This document shows, piece by piece, positions 9,104-17,794 of a DNA stretch of 64,000 nucleotides. This DNA is from Arthrobacter sp. N199823 (lineage in GTDB: Bacteria > Actinomycetota > Actinomycetes > Actinomycetales > Micrococcaceae), in assembly GCF_002929705.1 (NCBI RefSeq), contig NZ_PJIN01000005.1:186001-250000 (forward strand), given 5' to 3'. Position 1 is the stretch's first letter, and each line of letters starts with the position of its first letter. The translations under genes were made by a program, and so were the position numbers. Under the pieces are notes generated by a model, which did no database searches, had not been told where the DNA came from, and saw nothing but the letters and a program-made list of their open reading frames with translations.

Positions 9104-9808
9104 ATGAAGATTGAAATCTGGTCCGACGTGGCCTGCCCCTGGTGCTACATTGGCAAGCGCCGTTTTGAAACCGCACTTGAGGCTTTCCCGCACAAGGAAT
9201 CCGTGGATGTACAGTGGCGCAGCTACCAGCTGGATCCCACCCTCCCGGAGCACTATGACGGCACCGAGCTGAGCTACCTCAGCGAACGCAAGGGCATGGA
9301 TCCGGCGCAGGTTGCCGGCATGTTCGCGCACGTCACCGAGCAGGCGGCCGGCGAAGGCCTCAACTACAAGTTCGACGACGTAGTGGTGGCCAATAGCTTC
9401 AACGCGCACCAGCTGCTCCATCTTGCCAAGGCTCATGACAAGGGCGACGCCGTCAAGGAAGCCCTGCTGTCGGCTCACTTTGAGCACGGGGTGGACATTG
9501 GTTCACGCGCTGCGCTCGTGCAGATCGGCACCGACGTGGGCCTGTCCGCAACTGACATCAATGCTGCCCTGGACACTGACAAGTACGCCGATGACGTCCG
9601 GGAGGATTTTGCCGAGGCTCGCGCCATTGGCGTCACCGGCGTTCCGTTCTTCGTCATTGACCGTAAGTACGGGATCTCCGGCGCCCAGCCAGCGGAGGTG
9701 TTTGGCCAAGCACTGGATCAGGCCTGGCAGGAAGCGAACCCGTTGACCATGGTCGCGGCAAACGGAACCGATGCCGAAGCGTGTGGCCCGGACGGCTGCG
9801 CCATCTAA
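9104..9808 (+). CDS. DsbA family (FrnE-like) thiol oxidoreductase
   Basis: A 234-residue cytoplasmic protein that begins MKIEIWSDVACPWCYIGK, with a CPWC active site at residues 11-14. An inserted helical domain and the GVTGVPFFVIDRKYGISGAQ cis-proline region follow, as in FrnE/2-hydroxychromene-2-carboxylate isomerase-like proteins. There is no signal peptide. The C-terminus has two further Cys (EACGPDGCAI). There is no obvious ribosome-binding site before ATG 9104. Family is certain; substrate is unknown. Confidence 0.9.
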   Translation: MKIEIWSDVACPWCYIGKRRFETALEAFPHKESVDVQWRSYQLDPTLPEHYDGTELSYLSERKGMDPAQVAGMFAHVTEQAAGEGLNYKFDDVVVANSFNAHQLLHLAKAHDKGDAVKEALLSAHFEHGVDIGSRAALVQIGTDVGLSATDINAALDTDKYADDVREDFAEARAIGVTGVPFFVIDRKYGISGAQPAEVFGQALDQAWQEANPLTMVAANGTDAEACGPDGCAI

Positions 9809-9845
9809 AGAACCGACCCAGGCACAGATGCCGTCGCTCCTGCAT

Positions 9846-9890
9846 AATGCCGCCAGTAGACCTGCGGCAATTTGCAGCAGCGGCGGCATT
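9846..9890 (+). terminator. terminator-like hairpin after the DsbA-family gene
   Basis: AATGCCGCC at 9846-9854 pairs with GGCGGCATT at 9882-9890, with smaller internal pairing. TTCTT follows. Confidence 0.55.
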
Positions 9891-10019
9891 TCTTAATTCG
9901 GGGGCAGGCTGGCTCCGCTCTACACGTTGGTGGCGCGGACATACTTCTCCTGCCCGCCAACGCGTGACGTAGCATGGGGATTCTTACCGCCGCGGTTGAT
10001 GCCCTGAACGGAGCACCCC

Positions 10020-11171
10020 ATGAACGTCCCGCCGAATGAGCCACAGGATGCGCCACAGAATTCACGGACGGGGGCCCCGGCGAACACACGGCAGGTCAGC
10101 ACGTGGTTCCAACGCCTTCCGCTCTCAACTGTGATTGCCGCGGCTGTGGCCTTGGCCCTGATTGCGGGGCTAGCGGGTGGCTGGATCAGCAGCCTACTGA
10201 CCCGTCCGGCCGCAACAGCTGCAGCACTGATCGGCACCTGTAACGCCACCGATGTCGCGCAAGGCGTACTGCCAGGCGTTGTCACAGTCTCCATCCGCAA
10301 CGGCAATGCCAGCGGCGTGGGCAGCGGAGTGATTGTCCGCAAAGAGGGCTACATCATGACCAATAACCACGTCATCGCGGCGGCTGCAAACGGCGGCACC
10401 ATTGACGTCTTGTTCAGTGACGGACACTCCGCCGAGGTTGAGCTGGTGGGACGGGACCCTAAATCCGACTTGGCGGTACTTAAAATAGCCGCGGAGAAGG
10501 ACCTCCCAACGGTAAAACTCGGCAAGTCCGCCGATGTCCGGGTTGGCCAGCCGGTGGTGGCCCTGGGTGCTCCGCTTGGACTCTCCAGCACCGTCACGGC
10601 GGGAATTGTCAGCGCCCTGGGCCGCAATGTTCCGGTTCCCTCTGATGAGGACACCACGGCTATGTTGGTGGGCGCCATCCAGACCGACGCCTCCATCAAC
10701 CCCGGCAATTCCGGCGGCGCGCTGGTTAACTGCAGCGGCCAACTGATCGGCATCAATACCGCCATCGCCACCATCCCCAACGATCTCCAAGTAGCCAGCG
10801 GCAGCGTGGGCATTGGCTTTGCCGTCCCGATCGATTTGGCAGCCCGCATCACGGATCAGCTCATTGAGACCGGCACGGTCGCCTACCCGTACTTCGGCGT
10901 CAGCGCGGTGCCGCTGCCACCCCAGGCTGCCGAGGCCTTTGGAGTCGATGACGGCCTCTACCTCCAATCGGTGGCGCCTAACGGGCCCGCCGCCGAAGCC
11001 GGCCTTCAGCCCGGCGACATCGTGACGCTGCTAGATAACCGGCCGGCCACCAGCACCGCGGTCCTCGCCGAAGTCACCTTGACCCGGAAGGCTGGCGACA
11101 CCGTCAAGGTCAGCTATGTGCGCGCCGGCAAGACCTCCTCCACCACCATCACTTTGGGCACTCTTCCGTAA
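10020..11171 (+). CDS. HtrA/DegP-like membrane-anchored serine protease with PDZ domain
   Basis: A 383-residue protein. A hydrophilic Pro-rich cytoplasmic N-terminus leads to one membrane segment (about 36-60), then an S1C trypsin-like domain. The catalytic triad is His117 (TNNHVI), Asp150 (SDLAVL) and Ser231 (NPGNSGG). A PDZ domain spans about 290-383 (GPAAEAGLQPGDIV). This is the usual actinobacterial arrangement for an extracytoplasmic quality-control protease. The start has GGAGC upstream. No partner gene adjoins. Confidence 0.93.
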   Translation: MNVPPNEPQDAPQNSRTGAPANTRQVSTWFQRLPLSTVIAAAVALALIAGLAGGWISSLLTRPAATAAALIGTCNATDVAQGVLPGVVTVSIRNGNASGVGSGVIVRKEGYIMTNNHVIAAAANGGTIDVLFSDGHSAEVELVGRDPKSDLAVLKIAAEKDLPTVKLGKSADVRVGQPVVALGAPLGLSSTVTAGIVSALGRNVPVPSDEDTTAMLVGAIQTDASINPGNSGGALVNCSGQLIGINTAIATIPNDLQVASGSVGIGFAVPIDLAARITDQLIETGTVAYPYFGVSAVPLPPQAAEAFGVDDGLYLQSVAPNGPAAEAGLQPGDIVTLLDNRPATSTAVLAEVTLTRKAGDTVKVSYVRAGKTSSTTITLGTLP

Positions 11172-11176
11172 AAGAA

Positions 11177-11292
11177 GTACGACGGCGTCTGCCTCCCCTT
11201 GGGTGCCCGGACGCCCCAGGGAACACAGTACCCATTAACAAAAGCGGCACCTGGGTGAGTCACAATGACTCACCCAGGTGCCGCCGTCGTAC
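11177..11292. repeat. bracketing GTACGACGGCG inverted pair
   Basis: GTACGACGGCG at 11177-11187 and its reverse complement at 11282-11292 bracket the space after the protease gene. The same core occurs in hairpins at 22421-22452 and 24409-24445, and in part at 62367-62380. Confidence 0.6.
11244..11284. terminator. bidirectional hairpin terminator
   Basis: Perfect 19-bp stem (11244-11262 with 11266-11284) and loop CAA. It sits between the convergent protease gene and the sugar permease gene, so it probably ends both transcripts. Confidence 0.85.
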
Positions 11293-11301
11293 GTACTTAC
11301 A

Positions 11302-11358
11302 GGACCCACGCCTGCGAGGCGCCCCAACCCGGGTACGAGACTGGGGAGCTGGTGGGGA
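11302..11358 (-). repeat. stop-adjacent repeat element, second copy
   Basis: In transcript orientation this begins TCCCCACC immediately after the permease stop codon. It contains GCTCCCCA, then GGTTGGGGCGCC, then GCAGGCGTGGG. The same blocks follow the stop of the binding-protein gene at 13562-13634. The internal palindrome of that copy is absent here. Confidence 0.7.
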
Positions 11359-12198
11359 TCACTTCACGGCACCAGCGGTGAGGCCGGCGACGAAGTTCTT
11401 TTGTAGGAGCAGGAAGCCGATCACAATCGGGATGGAGACCACCACGGAGGCGGCCATGATCTGGTTCCAGTAGACGTTGGTCTGCGTCGAATAGAGCTGC
11501 AGGCCGACGGCGAGGGTTCGGTTTGCGTCGGTGGTCATGACCGAGGCGAACAGGACTTCACCCCAACTGGTCATGAAGCTGTAGATGGCGACAGCGACCA
11601 GGCCCGGGCGGGCTGTGGGCAGAATGATGGTGAACAGGGTCCGCATGGGGCCGCAGCCATCCACTTTGGCTGCCTCGTCGAGTTCGCGCGGGATGCCGTT
11701 GAAGTAGCCGGCAAGCATCCAGATGGAGAACGGAAGCGAGAACGTCAGGTACGTGATGATCAGGCCGGCGCGGGTTCCCACCAACTGGACGCCAAAGTTC
11801 GTGTTGATGTTCACGAAGATCAGGAACAGCGGCAGCAGAAACAGTACGCCCGGGAGCATCTGGGTGGAGAGCACGGCACCGGAGAACAGCGAGCGTCCGC
11901 GGAACGTATAGCGGGATACGGCGTAGGCCGCGAAGATGGCGATGATCAGCGAGAGCAACGTTGCTGAGACGGAGACGATGACCGAGTTGACGAAGTAGTC
12001 GGCCAGCGGCACCGTCTTCCACATGTCGATGTAGGGCTGAATGGTGAGCGATTCAGGCCACCACGAGAACGCACCCTGAACATCTTTCAGTGGCTTCAGA
12101 CCTGAGATGACCATGACGTAAATGGGGATGATGGTGAAGATGCTCAGAGCGGTAATCGTGATGACTCGAAAGACCTTAGTACCGGTTGTGTCATGCAT
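11359..12198 (-). CDS. carbohydrate ABC transporter permease (MalG type), sugar locus 1
   Basis: A 279-residue inner-membrane permease with six predicted membrane segments. The EAA loop, DEAAKVDGCGPMRTLFTIILP, is characteristic of the CUT1 family. The protein ends in GLTAGAVK, as many MalG-type subunits do. Its ATG overlaps the upstream permease stop by eight bases. It forms a transporter with the upstream permease and lipoprotein. No ATPase gene is present, so a shared MsiK-type ATPase encoded elsewhere is likely. Confidence 0.93.
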   Translation of the reverse strand: MHDTTGTKVFRVITITALSIFTIIPIYVMVISGLKPLKDVQGAFSWWPESLTIQPYIDMWKTVPLADYFVNSVIVSVSATLLSLIIAIFAAYAVSRYTFRGRSLFSGAVLSTQMLPGVLFLLPLFLIFVNINTNFGVQLVGTRAGLIITYLTFSLPFSIWMLAGYFNGIPRELDEAAKVDGCGPMRTLFTIILPTARPGLVAVAIYSFMTSWGEVLFASVMTTDANRTLAVGLQLYSTQTNVYWNQIMAASVVVSIPIVIGFLLLQKNFVAGLTAGAVK

Positions 12199-13165
12199 TG
12201 TCTTTCCTCCGGTTCATGAAGAGAACGTAGATTCCGCTGACAACCGAGAGGAAGAGCAGGAGCAGTACCGACATGGCGGCACCCGAGCCGAAGTTCCAGG
12301 TCAGGAATGAGGCGTTGTAAATGTGGAAGGAGATCAGATCGCCGGCGGGCGGCTGTGAGCCACCGAAGAGGACGAACGGAGTGTTGAAATCATTGAAGGT
12401 CCAGAGGAACATCACCAGAACCAGGGACATGTTGACGGGACGCAGCAGGGGCAAGGTAATAGCCCACCACTGGCGCAGCGGCTTGGCGCCGTCAACGGAG
12501 GCGGCCTCGTAAATGTCGGTGGGGACGGACTGAAGTCCGGCCATCAGCATCAGGAAGGCGAAGGGCCAGAGCCGCCAGATGGCAACAATCACGACGGCGA
12601 AGAAGGCGTTATCGCCGATCAGCCAGAAGGGCTTGTCGCCCGGGAGTCCGAGGTTATCGAACAATAGATGATTGAGTGCGCCGTTGTCTTTCTGCAGGAT
12701 GAACTTCCACGCGATGACGCCGGCGTACATGGGCAGTGCGTAGGGGATCAAGAAAAGCGTGCGGAAGACTGCGCGTCCGGGAAATACCTTTTGCAGGGCT
12801 ACGGCCGCGGCCATTCCCAGGAGCCAGGACAGTCCCACCACCAAAATGGTGAAGGCTACTGTGATCCCGAAGGATTTCAGCAAACCCATGCCCACGGCGG
12901 AATTGAAGTCGAGGGCAACTTGGTAGTTCTTCGTGCCGACGAACGGGGCGTTGCCCCAGTTGGCAATGTACATCTTGGTGAGCTTGAGGAAGCTCATCCA
13001 AATGCCAGTCACCATGGGGACAATATGAATGACTAGTTCGAAGATGACGGCGGGGGCGAGCAGCGCATAAGGCAGCCACCAGCCGGCCCGGCGAGGCTTG
13101 CGCGCTCTCCGTCCGGCTGCCCCGGCGGCGGAGCCGGAATTCTTTACGGCGGTGGAAGCAGACAC
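12191..13165 (-). CDS. carbohydrate ABC transporter permease (MalF type), sugar locus 1
   Basis: A 324-residue permease with a Lys/Arg-rich N-terminus, six membrane segments and the EAA loop YEAASVDGAKPLRQWWAITLP. I chose the GTG at 13165 (VSASTAVKNSG) because AGGAAAGGTGAG lies just upstream; a much longer open frame would run through the hairpin array. It overlaps the second permease. It is separated from the binding-protein gene by about 470 bp of repeats and hairpins, which probably lowers its expression relative to the lipoprotein. Confidence 0.92.
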   Translation of the reverse strand: MSASTAVKNSGSAAGAAGRRARKPRRAGWWLPYALLAPAVIFELVIHIVPMVTGIWMSFLKLTKMYIANWGNAPFVGTKNYQVALDFNSAVGMGLLKSFGITVAFTILVVGLSWLLGMAAAVALQKVFPGRAVFRTLFLIPYALPMYAGVIAWKFILQKDNGALNHLLFDNLGLPGDKPFWLIGDNAFFAVVIVAIWRLWPFAFLMLMAGLQSVPTDIYEAASVDGAKPLRQWWAITLPLLRPVNMSLVLVMFLWTFNDFNTPFVLFGGSQPPAGDLISFHIYNASFLTWNFGSGAAMSVLLLLFLSVVSGIYVLFMNRRKDNA

Positions 13166-13301
13166 TGTTCGACACTCACCTTTCCTGGAAAAATTGAAAT
13201 ATTGACGAGGCGGATCATTCACGCCTGAAGTGGAGCAGTTGAAGCAAAGATTAAAGGTGGGAGATACGGGGGAAAACGAGTGAATCAAGGTGTGGCCCTC
13301 A

Positions 13302-13634
13302 GATCCGGGAGCCCCACTATGTGGGACACCGTGGGCTCCCGAATCAGAAGGCCCCGTCAAACGGGAAACGTTGGTTGCCGACGAGGGACACGTTGGGCCC
13401 ACAGCTTAGGAAGACTAGTAGGCCCATTGCCGAACATGTTGGGCCCACACCTGCGGGGGGCCCCAATAGTGGCTCGCTCAGCGAGCCACTATCAGGAAGA
13501 CCGCTGGGCCCACAGATCCGAGGGCCCCAATCCGAAGGTCGCTAGCGACCTTCGGGAGGATCGTTGGGCCCACACCTGCAAGGGGCCCCAACAGTGGCTC
13601 GCTCAGCGAGCCACTGTTGGGGAGCAGGTGGGGA
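13302..13634. repeat. hairpin array between binding-protein and permease genes
   Basis: At least four units start with YTGGGCCCACA at 13393, 13439, 13504 and 13564, spaced 46, 65 and 60 bases apart. Within most units a TGGGCC/GGCCCCA stem precedes a strong palindrome: 13466-13492 (13-bp arms), 13532-13555 (12-bp arms, CCGAAGGTCGCT and its complement) and 13586-13622 (18-bp arms). A related hairpin with a bulge lies at 13302-13342. The last unit abuts the TAG stop of the binding-protein gene. No protein-coding signal is convincing here. The position resembles REP elements between E. coli malE and malF. Confidence 0.85.
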
Positions 13635-14939
13635 CTATCCTGCTGCTTCGACTGCCTGCTGTGCAGTTTCCAGTTCCTTCTTGATGTCTGCCTTGGTGAC
13701 CGTACCGCCGGAGGCGATGGTTGCAAACATCTGGTTCATGGCCTTGCCAACAGTGCTTTCGAACTGGTCCTCAGCCGCTACCAGGGGAAGGGGCTTGGAC
13801 TTGTTGGAGTAGATGTCAGAGAACGTCTTGGCGAGTTCTGCATCGTCCGTGAAGGTGGGTGTTACGCCAGCGAGGACGGGGAGAGCTGCGAACGGCTTGT
13901 CCAAGGCTGCCTGGGTATCTTCACTGGTCATGAACTTCACGAATGCCAGTGCCGAATCCTTGTTCTTCGTGTTCTTGAAGATGGACATGTTGATACCGGC
14001 CACCATGGTGGCAATATCCTTGCCGGCTGCGGGTGCCGGGAATGCTACGACACCGAATGCGTCACTGGCCATGCCCTGTGAGGCGATGGAGCTGTTGGCG
14101 TTGTTCTGGCTCAGCACCATGGCAGATTTGCCGGTGGCGAAATCGTTGATGGCCTTGGTTGCGTTGTCGTACTGGGCATTGCCCGGGTCAACGACCTTGT
14201 CTGCCTGCATTAGGTCCAAGTAGCGGGCAATGCCATCTACAACTCCGTCAGAGGTGAAGGTGGGCTTGCCTTCTGCATCAAAGAAGTCGGCACCGTTCTG
14301 TGCTGCGTTGATGAATGCAAAGTGTGAGTTTTCGGTGTAGCTGCCGGCTGCGAGTGAGAATCCGTGGACATCACCGGTGGTCAGCTTTTTGGCAGCGGCA
14401 ACCATCTCTTCCCACGTGGTGGGAGGGGTTACGCCGGCATCTTTGAACATTGCCTTGTTGTAGTACAGGCCGTAGGCCAGGCCGTACAGCGGAACCGAGG
14501 TGGGGTCTTCGCCAGCGACACCACCAGTGTCCATGGCTGTCTTGACGAACTTGTCCTTGCCACCAATGGCGGTAAAGGCCGCATCGTCGAACGGCATGAA
14601 GGCGCCGGTGGACTGCAGTGAAGCGGCCCAGGTGTTGCCGATGTTCAGAACGTCGGGTGCTTGGCCGGAGGTGACGGCTGTCTGGATGCGGGTCTGCAGA
14701 TCGTTCCAGCCGATGACTTCAAGGTTAACCTTGATGCCAGTTTCTTTTTCGAACTTCTCCAGCTGCGGGGTAAGAACTTCCTTGTCATTGTCCAAGCTGG
14801 TGCCCTGGTTGCTGGCCCAGTAGGTCAGCGTCTTGCCGCCGGCATCGGTGGAATCATTTCCGGAACTGCCGCTGCAGCCCGTGGCTGTAATGGCAAGTGC
14901 CGCGATAGCCGCTGCTGCGGCAAAAGTACGTATTTTCAC
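13635..14939 (-). CDS. sugar-binding lipoprotein of CUT1 ABC transporter, sugar locus 1
   Basis: A 434-residue extracellular solute-binding protein (MalE/family 1 type). The signal peptide ends in the lipobox ITATGC, so Cys22 is the lipidated residue. A Ser/Gly/Asp linker precedes TLTYWASNQG, and APDVLNIGNTW is typical of the first lobe. The GTG at 14939 is chosen because AAGGAAG lies just upstream and it gives a standard signal peptide. It delivers substrate to the two permeases downstream. The substrate is unknown; the linked catabolic operon suggests a sugar or glycoside that is oxidised after uptake. Confidence 0.93.
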   Translation of the reverse strand: MKIRTFAAAAAIAALAITATGCSGSSGNDSTDAGGKTLTYWASNQGTSLDNDKEVLTPQLEKFEKETGIKVNLEVIGWNDLQTRIQTAVTSGQAPDVLNIGNTWAASLQSTGAFMPFDDAAFTAIGGKDKFVKTAMDTGGVAGEDPTSVPLYGLAYGLYYNKAMFKDAGVTPPTTWEEMVAAAKKLTTGDVHGFSLAAGSYTENSHFAFINAAQNGADFFDAEGKPTFTSDGVVDGIARYLDLMQADKVVDPGNAQYDNATKAINDFATGKSAMVLSQNNANSSIASQGMASDAFGVVAFPAPAAGKDIATMVAGINMSIFKNTKNKDSALAFVKFMTSEDTQAALDKPFAALPVLAGVTPTFTDDAELAKTFSDIYSNKSKPLPLVAAEDQFESTVGKAMNQMFATIASGGTVTKADIKKELETAQQAVEAAG

Positions 14940-15027
14940 TTCCGTGACTTCCTTGTCTGTGGGAGAACTGTTCCTAAAACCCGAGCCGTGGGAGTGAATG
15001 TGACTCGCGTCGCTCGACGTTGAACCA

Positions 15028-15056
15028 AACCTAGATGAACTTATGTCGACCGTCAA
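15028..15056 (-). promoter_or_regulatory. promoter of the locus 1 transporter operon
   Basis: On the minus strand: -35 TTGACG (15056-15051), a 17-bp spacer, and -10 TAGGTT (15033-15028). An AT-rich stretch lies just upstream at about 15062-15092. The spacer contains TCGACATAAGTTC, almost repeated in the promoter of the divergent catabolic operon at 17795-17823. Confidence 0.75.
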
Positions 15057-15381
15057 TCAGAAGTCCAATAAAATCTTAAATAATATTGATTCGTGACAAC
15101 ACCGGCGTGGAGCCTTCGCCGCAAGAAGTGGTCCAGCTCCCCTTGTTCTGCTCAGGAAAAGCCCGGAAACACGGAAGAAAGGCGTCATTCACCCCAGCGT
15201 AGCCAACATAACTGAACCGGTTCAGCATTGGGTGGCTGTTACCAATTCGTTACAGAGTCGACGGGTGTTCACGGGCTCTGGGACTAGGGTGCGGGGCTTG
15301 CGACACAGGGAGCGTGGCCCTCACCCGAAAGCGCCGGGGCTCGGTCCGAAAATCGGTCCGGCACTCGCACCAGAAAACGCG
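15057..15381. other. intergenic region between LacI regulator and transporter operon
   Basis: No gene is supported in these 325 bases. They hold the AT-rich tract upstream of the transporter promoter, the LacI-type operator palindrome at 15212-15225, and a short repeated CGGTCCG motif at about 15333-15361 after the regulator stop. Confidence 0.6.
15212..15225. promoter_or_regulatory. LacI-family operator palindrome
   Basis: CTGAACCGGTTCAG is a perfect 14-bp palindrome with the central CG typical of LacI-family operators. It lies between the LacI gene and the transporter operon, about 155 bp upstream of the transporter -35. Either another promoter or looping would be needed for simple repression. 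Confidence 0.65.
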
Positions 15382-16461
15382 CTAGAGGAGGTTTCGTCCT
15401 AAGCTCTCGCGGGCCTGCAGCACGCCAGGGCGGGCTTGGATATTCCGTGGCTCATGGCCGGCAATGAGCTCTAACAACAGCTGAGCGGCGTTCTTGCCAA
15501 ATTCGGAAACACTACGGCTCAGCGCACTCAACCCGGGGGAACTGAGCCGGCACAGAATTGAGTCATCCCAGCTGATCACCGAAACGTGCCCCGGAACGCT
15601 GAGATTCAGACGTTTGAGCGCCTGCAGTCCACCCACAGCCATGAGGTCGTTGCCATAGACGATCGCAGTGGGGAATTCCGGTGACCCCGGGACCAAGCCA
15701 GCCATGACAGCGATAGTGGCTGTCCCGCCGTCGTCCGCGGTGTAATCCGAACGGCACTTGACCACTGTCATGCCTAGACTGGCAGCATAAGAACTCAGGT
15801 GCTCGGTTTTTTGCTCCTCGTGAACCAACCCCGCGGGGCCTGAAACGACAGCGATGTGCCGGTGCCCGCGCTCGCGCAAGGCCTCCACCACAGTGGCCGC
15901 GTCCACAGCCTGCGACACCGTGACATTGGAATTTCGAACAGAGGGCAGGACGTCCGGCCCGGCCCCAAGCCGCACATAGGGCATCCTGAAGCGATCCAGC
16001 AAAGGCGGGCGGGGATCATCGCGGACGTGATCAAAAAGAATGACGCCATCGACGCGGCCCTCTCCGGCCCAGCGCTCGTAGACGGCCAGGTCGCGCGTGC
16101 GCTCATCTGGCACGGCACCAGGGTCCACCATACGCAGCAGCAAGTTCATGTCATGCGCACCCAAAACACCCTCAATTCCGGCCAGGATGCTCATGTAGAA
16201 CGGTTCGGCGCCAATTTGTTCAGGGTCCCGGAACAACACGATCCCCACCGAATCGGTGCGCGAATGTGAGAGCGCCCGGGCGCTGGAACTGGGGTACCAG
16301 CCGAGCTCCCCGGCCAACGCAAGCACGCGGGCTCGCGTAGCTTCGCTGACGCCGGACTGGCCGTTGAGCGCGTAGGAAACCGAGGCCTTGGAGATACCCA
16401 GCCGGTGAGCCAGATCGCTGATGGTCACTTTTCCAGCCTGCGGGGCGCCTGAGATGCTCAT
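15382..16461 (-). CDS. LacI family transcriptional regulator, sugar locus 1
   Basis: A 359-residue regulator. It has an N-terminal LacI helix-turn-helix (VTISDLAHRLGISKASVSYALNG, about residues 12-34) with hinge helix SSSARALS. A periplasmic-binding-protein-like sensor domain follows (AIVYGNDLMAVGGLQALK, ISWDDS). Its ATG overlaps the ROK gene stop as ATGA, so the two regulators are co-transcribed. It probably recognises CTGAACCGGTTCAG at 15212. Confidence 0.93.
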   Translation of the reverse strand: MSISGAPQAGKVTISDLAHRLGISKASVSYALNGQSGVSEATRARVLALAGELGWYPSSSARALSHSRTDSVGIVLFRDPEQIGAEPFYMSILAGIEGVLGAHDMNLLLRMVDPGAVPDERTRDLAVYERWAGEGRVDGVILFDHVRDDPRPPLLDRFRMPYVRLGAGPDVLPSVRNSNVTVSQAVDAATVVEALRERGHRHIAVVSGPAGLVHEEQKTEHLSSYAASLGMTVVKCRSDYTADDGGTATIAVMAGLVPGSPEFPTAIVYGNDLMAVGGLQALKRLNLSVPGHVSVISWDDSILCRLSSPGLSALSRSVSEFGKNAAQLLLELIAGHEPRNIQARPGVLQARESLGRNLL

Positions 16462-17723
16462 CCTTGCGAATGCGCGGCGACGAGCCGCTCAACTGATGCC
16501 GGGGCAAGAACATGGTCAATCACCATGCGTCCGGCACCGAGCACGCCAGCGTGGTCACCTGCCATCGATTGGACAATGCGCAGCCGCGCCGTGGCCAGTG
16601 GCAGCGACCGTTGATAGACAATCTCACGCACACCAGCCATGAGGTATTCCCCCGCCGAGGACAGCCCGCCGCCAATGACAATGACAGAGGGATTGAGCAG
16701 GTTCACGGACGCCGCCAATACATCGCCCACGTCCCGCCCAGCCTGCCGCATGGCATGAATGGCGGCCAAGTTCCCACGGCGCGCCAGCTCCAAAACGTCT
16801 TCACCGCTGTGCGCGGGCACCCCGTCTTTACTCAGCGCAGCAGCCACCGCCGGGCCCGACGCCATGGCCTCAAGGCATCCGTAATTCCCGCAACGGCACA
16901 GCACGTCGCCGCCGCGCGGCACCCTCACGTGTCCAATATCGCCGGCCGTACCATCGGCTCCGCGCTGCAAAAGTCCACCACTGATGATGCCGGCGCCAAT
17001 GCCCGTGGCGACCTTGATAAACAGCAGATCTTGCGCATCAGGCCAGTACGTGGCCCGCTCCCCCAGCGCCATAATGTTCACATCGTTGTCCACCAGAACA
17101 TCCGTGGGAAAACGCTGTTGCACATAGGCTGGCACATCAAAACCGTCCCACCCAGGCATGATGGGCGGGCTGGAGGGCTTCCCCGTGGAGTGTTCCACCG
17201 GGCCCGGAAGGCCAATACCAATGCCCACCAACTCACGCTCGTGACGCCCTGATGTAGCAAAAACCTGGCCGCACCGCTCCAACACTGCATCCAGCACCTG
17301 AATTGGGCCGGCAGCAATGTCCATTGATTCCCGCAGTTCACTGAGCACCCGCCCACTCAGATCGGTCAGCGCTATCAACACATGTGTTGCGCCAACGTCG
17401 ATCGCCAGAATGACGCGGGCTGAGGGGTGAAAAGCAAAGCGCGACGGCGGACGCCCACCCGAGGAGATCGCCTCACCTGCCGGACCAATCAAGCCAGCAG
17501 CGCTAAGCGCCTCCAGGCGTGCCGCAACTGTTGAGCGGGCAAGGCCCGTTATCTCCGCCAGTTCCGCCCGGGTGCGCGCCTGCCCATCGCGCAAAATCTG
17601 GAAAACGTCTCCGGCTCGCGAGTGGCCAAACTGTTCCTGCGAGTATGAGGCGGCCGCATCAAAAGTGGCAGCTGCGCTTGCGGCAGGCCCGCGTGCGGGT
17701 TGCTGAACTGGAGTCTTAGGCAT
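16458..17723 (-). CDS. ROK family transcriptional regulator
   Basis: A 421-residue protein from ATG 17723; a GTG six codons upstream is possible. An N-terminal winged helix-turn-helix (RAELAEITGLARSTVAARLEAL) precedes a ROK sugar-kinase-like domain. That domain has an AIDVGATHV nucleotide loop, GIGIGLPGPV, and the zinc region GDIGHVRV followed by CRCGNYGCLEA. It is likely a sugar-responsive repressor (XylR/NagC-like). It is divergent from the catabolic operon and co-transcribed with LacI. There is no Shine-Dalgarno sequence, and the AT-rich TTATTTATT just upstream suggests a leaderless transcript. Confidence 0.9.
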   Translation of the reverse strand: MPKTPVQQPARGPAASAAATFDAAASYSQEQFGHSRAGDVFQILRDGQARTRAELAEITGLARSTVAARLEALSAAGLIGPAGEAISSGGRPPSRFAFHPSARVILAIDVGATHVLIALTDLSGRVLSELRESMDIAAGPIQVLDAVLERCGQVFATSGRHERELVGIGIGLPGPVEHSTGKPSSPPIMPGWDGFDVPAYVQQRFPTDVLVDNDVNIMALGERATYWPDAQDLLFIKVATGIGAGIISGGLLQRGADGTAGDIGHVRVPRGGDVLCRCGNYGCLEAMASGPAVAAALSKDGVPAHSGEDVLELARRGNLAAIHAMRQAGRDVGDVLAASVNLLNPSVIVIGGGLSSAGEYLMAGVREIVYQRSLPLATARLRIVQSMAGDHAGVLGAGRMVIDHVLAPASVERLVAAHSQG

Positions 17724-17794
17724 CCACAATAAATAACACACAGGCTTCCAACTGTCACAATCTTAAGTAATGGGCCTTTCATGCGATCTTTTGC

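Noticed and set aside
13393-13630. Regularly spaced repeats that might be a CRISPR array.
   Set aside because: Units vary from 46 to 65 bases, repeats are not separated by unique spacers of constant length, and there are no cas genes.
13280-13684. A plus-strand open frame of about 134 codons through the hairpin array, with repeated DRWAH and GP segments.
   Set aside because: The protein repeats follow from the DNA repeats and palindromes. There is no ribosome-binding site or recognisable domain, and it runs antisense into the binding-protein gene.
15333-15361. CGGTCCG repeats as an operator.
   Set aside because: Direct, short and with only a 4-bp stem possible. More likely leftover of a weak terminator after the LacI gene.
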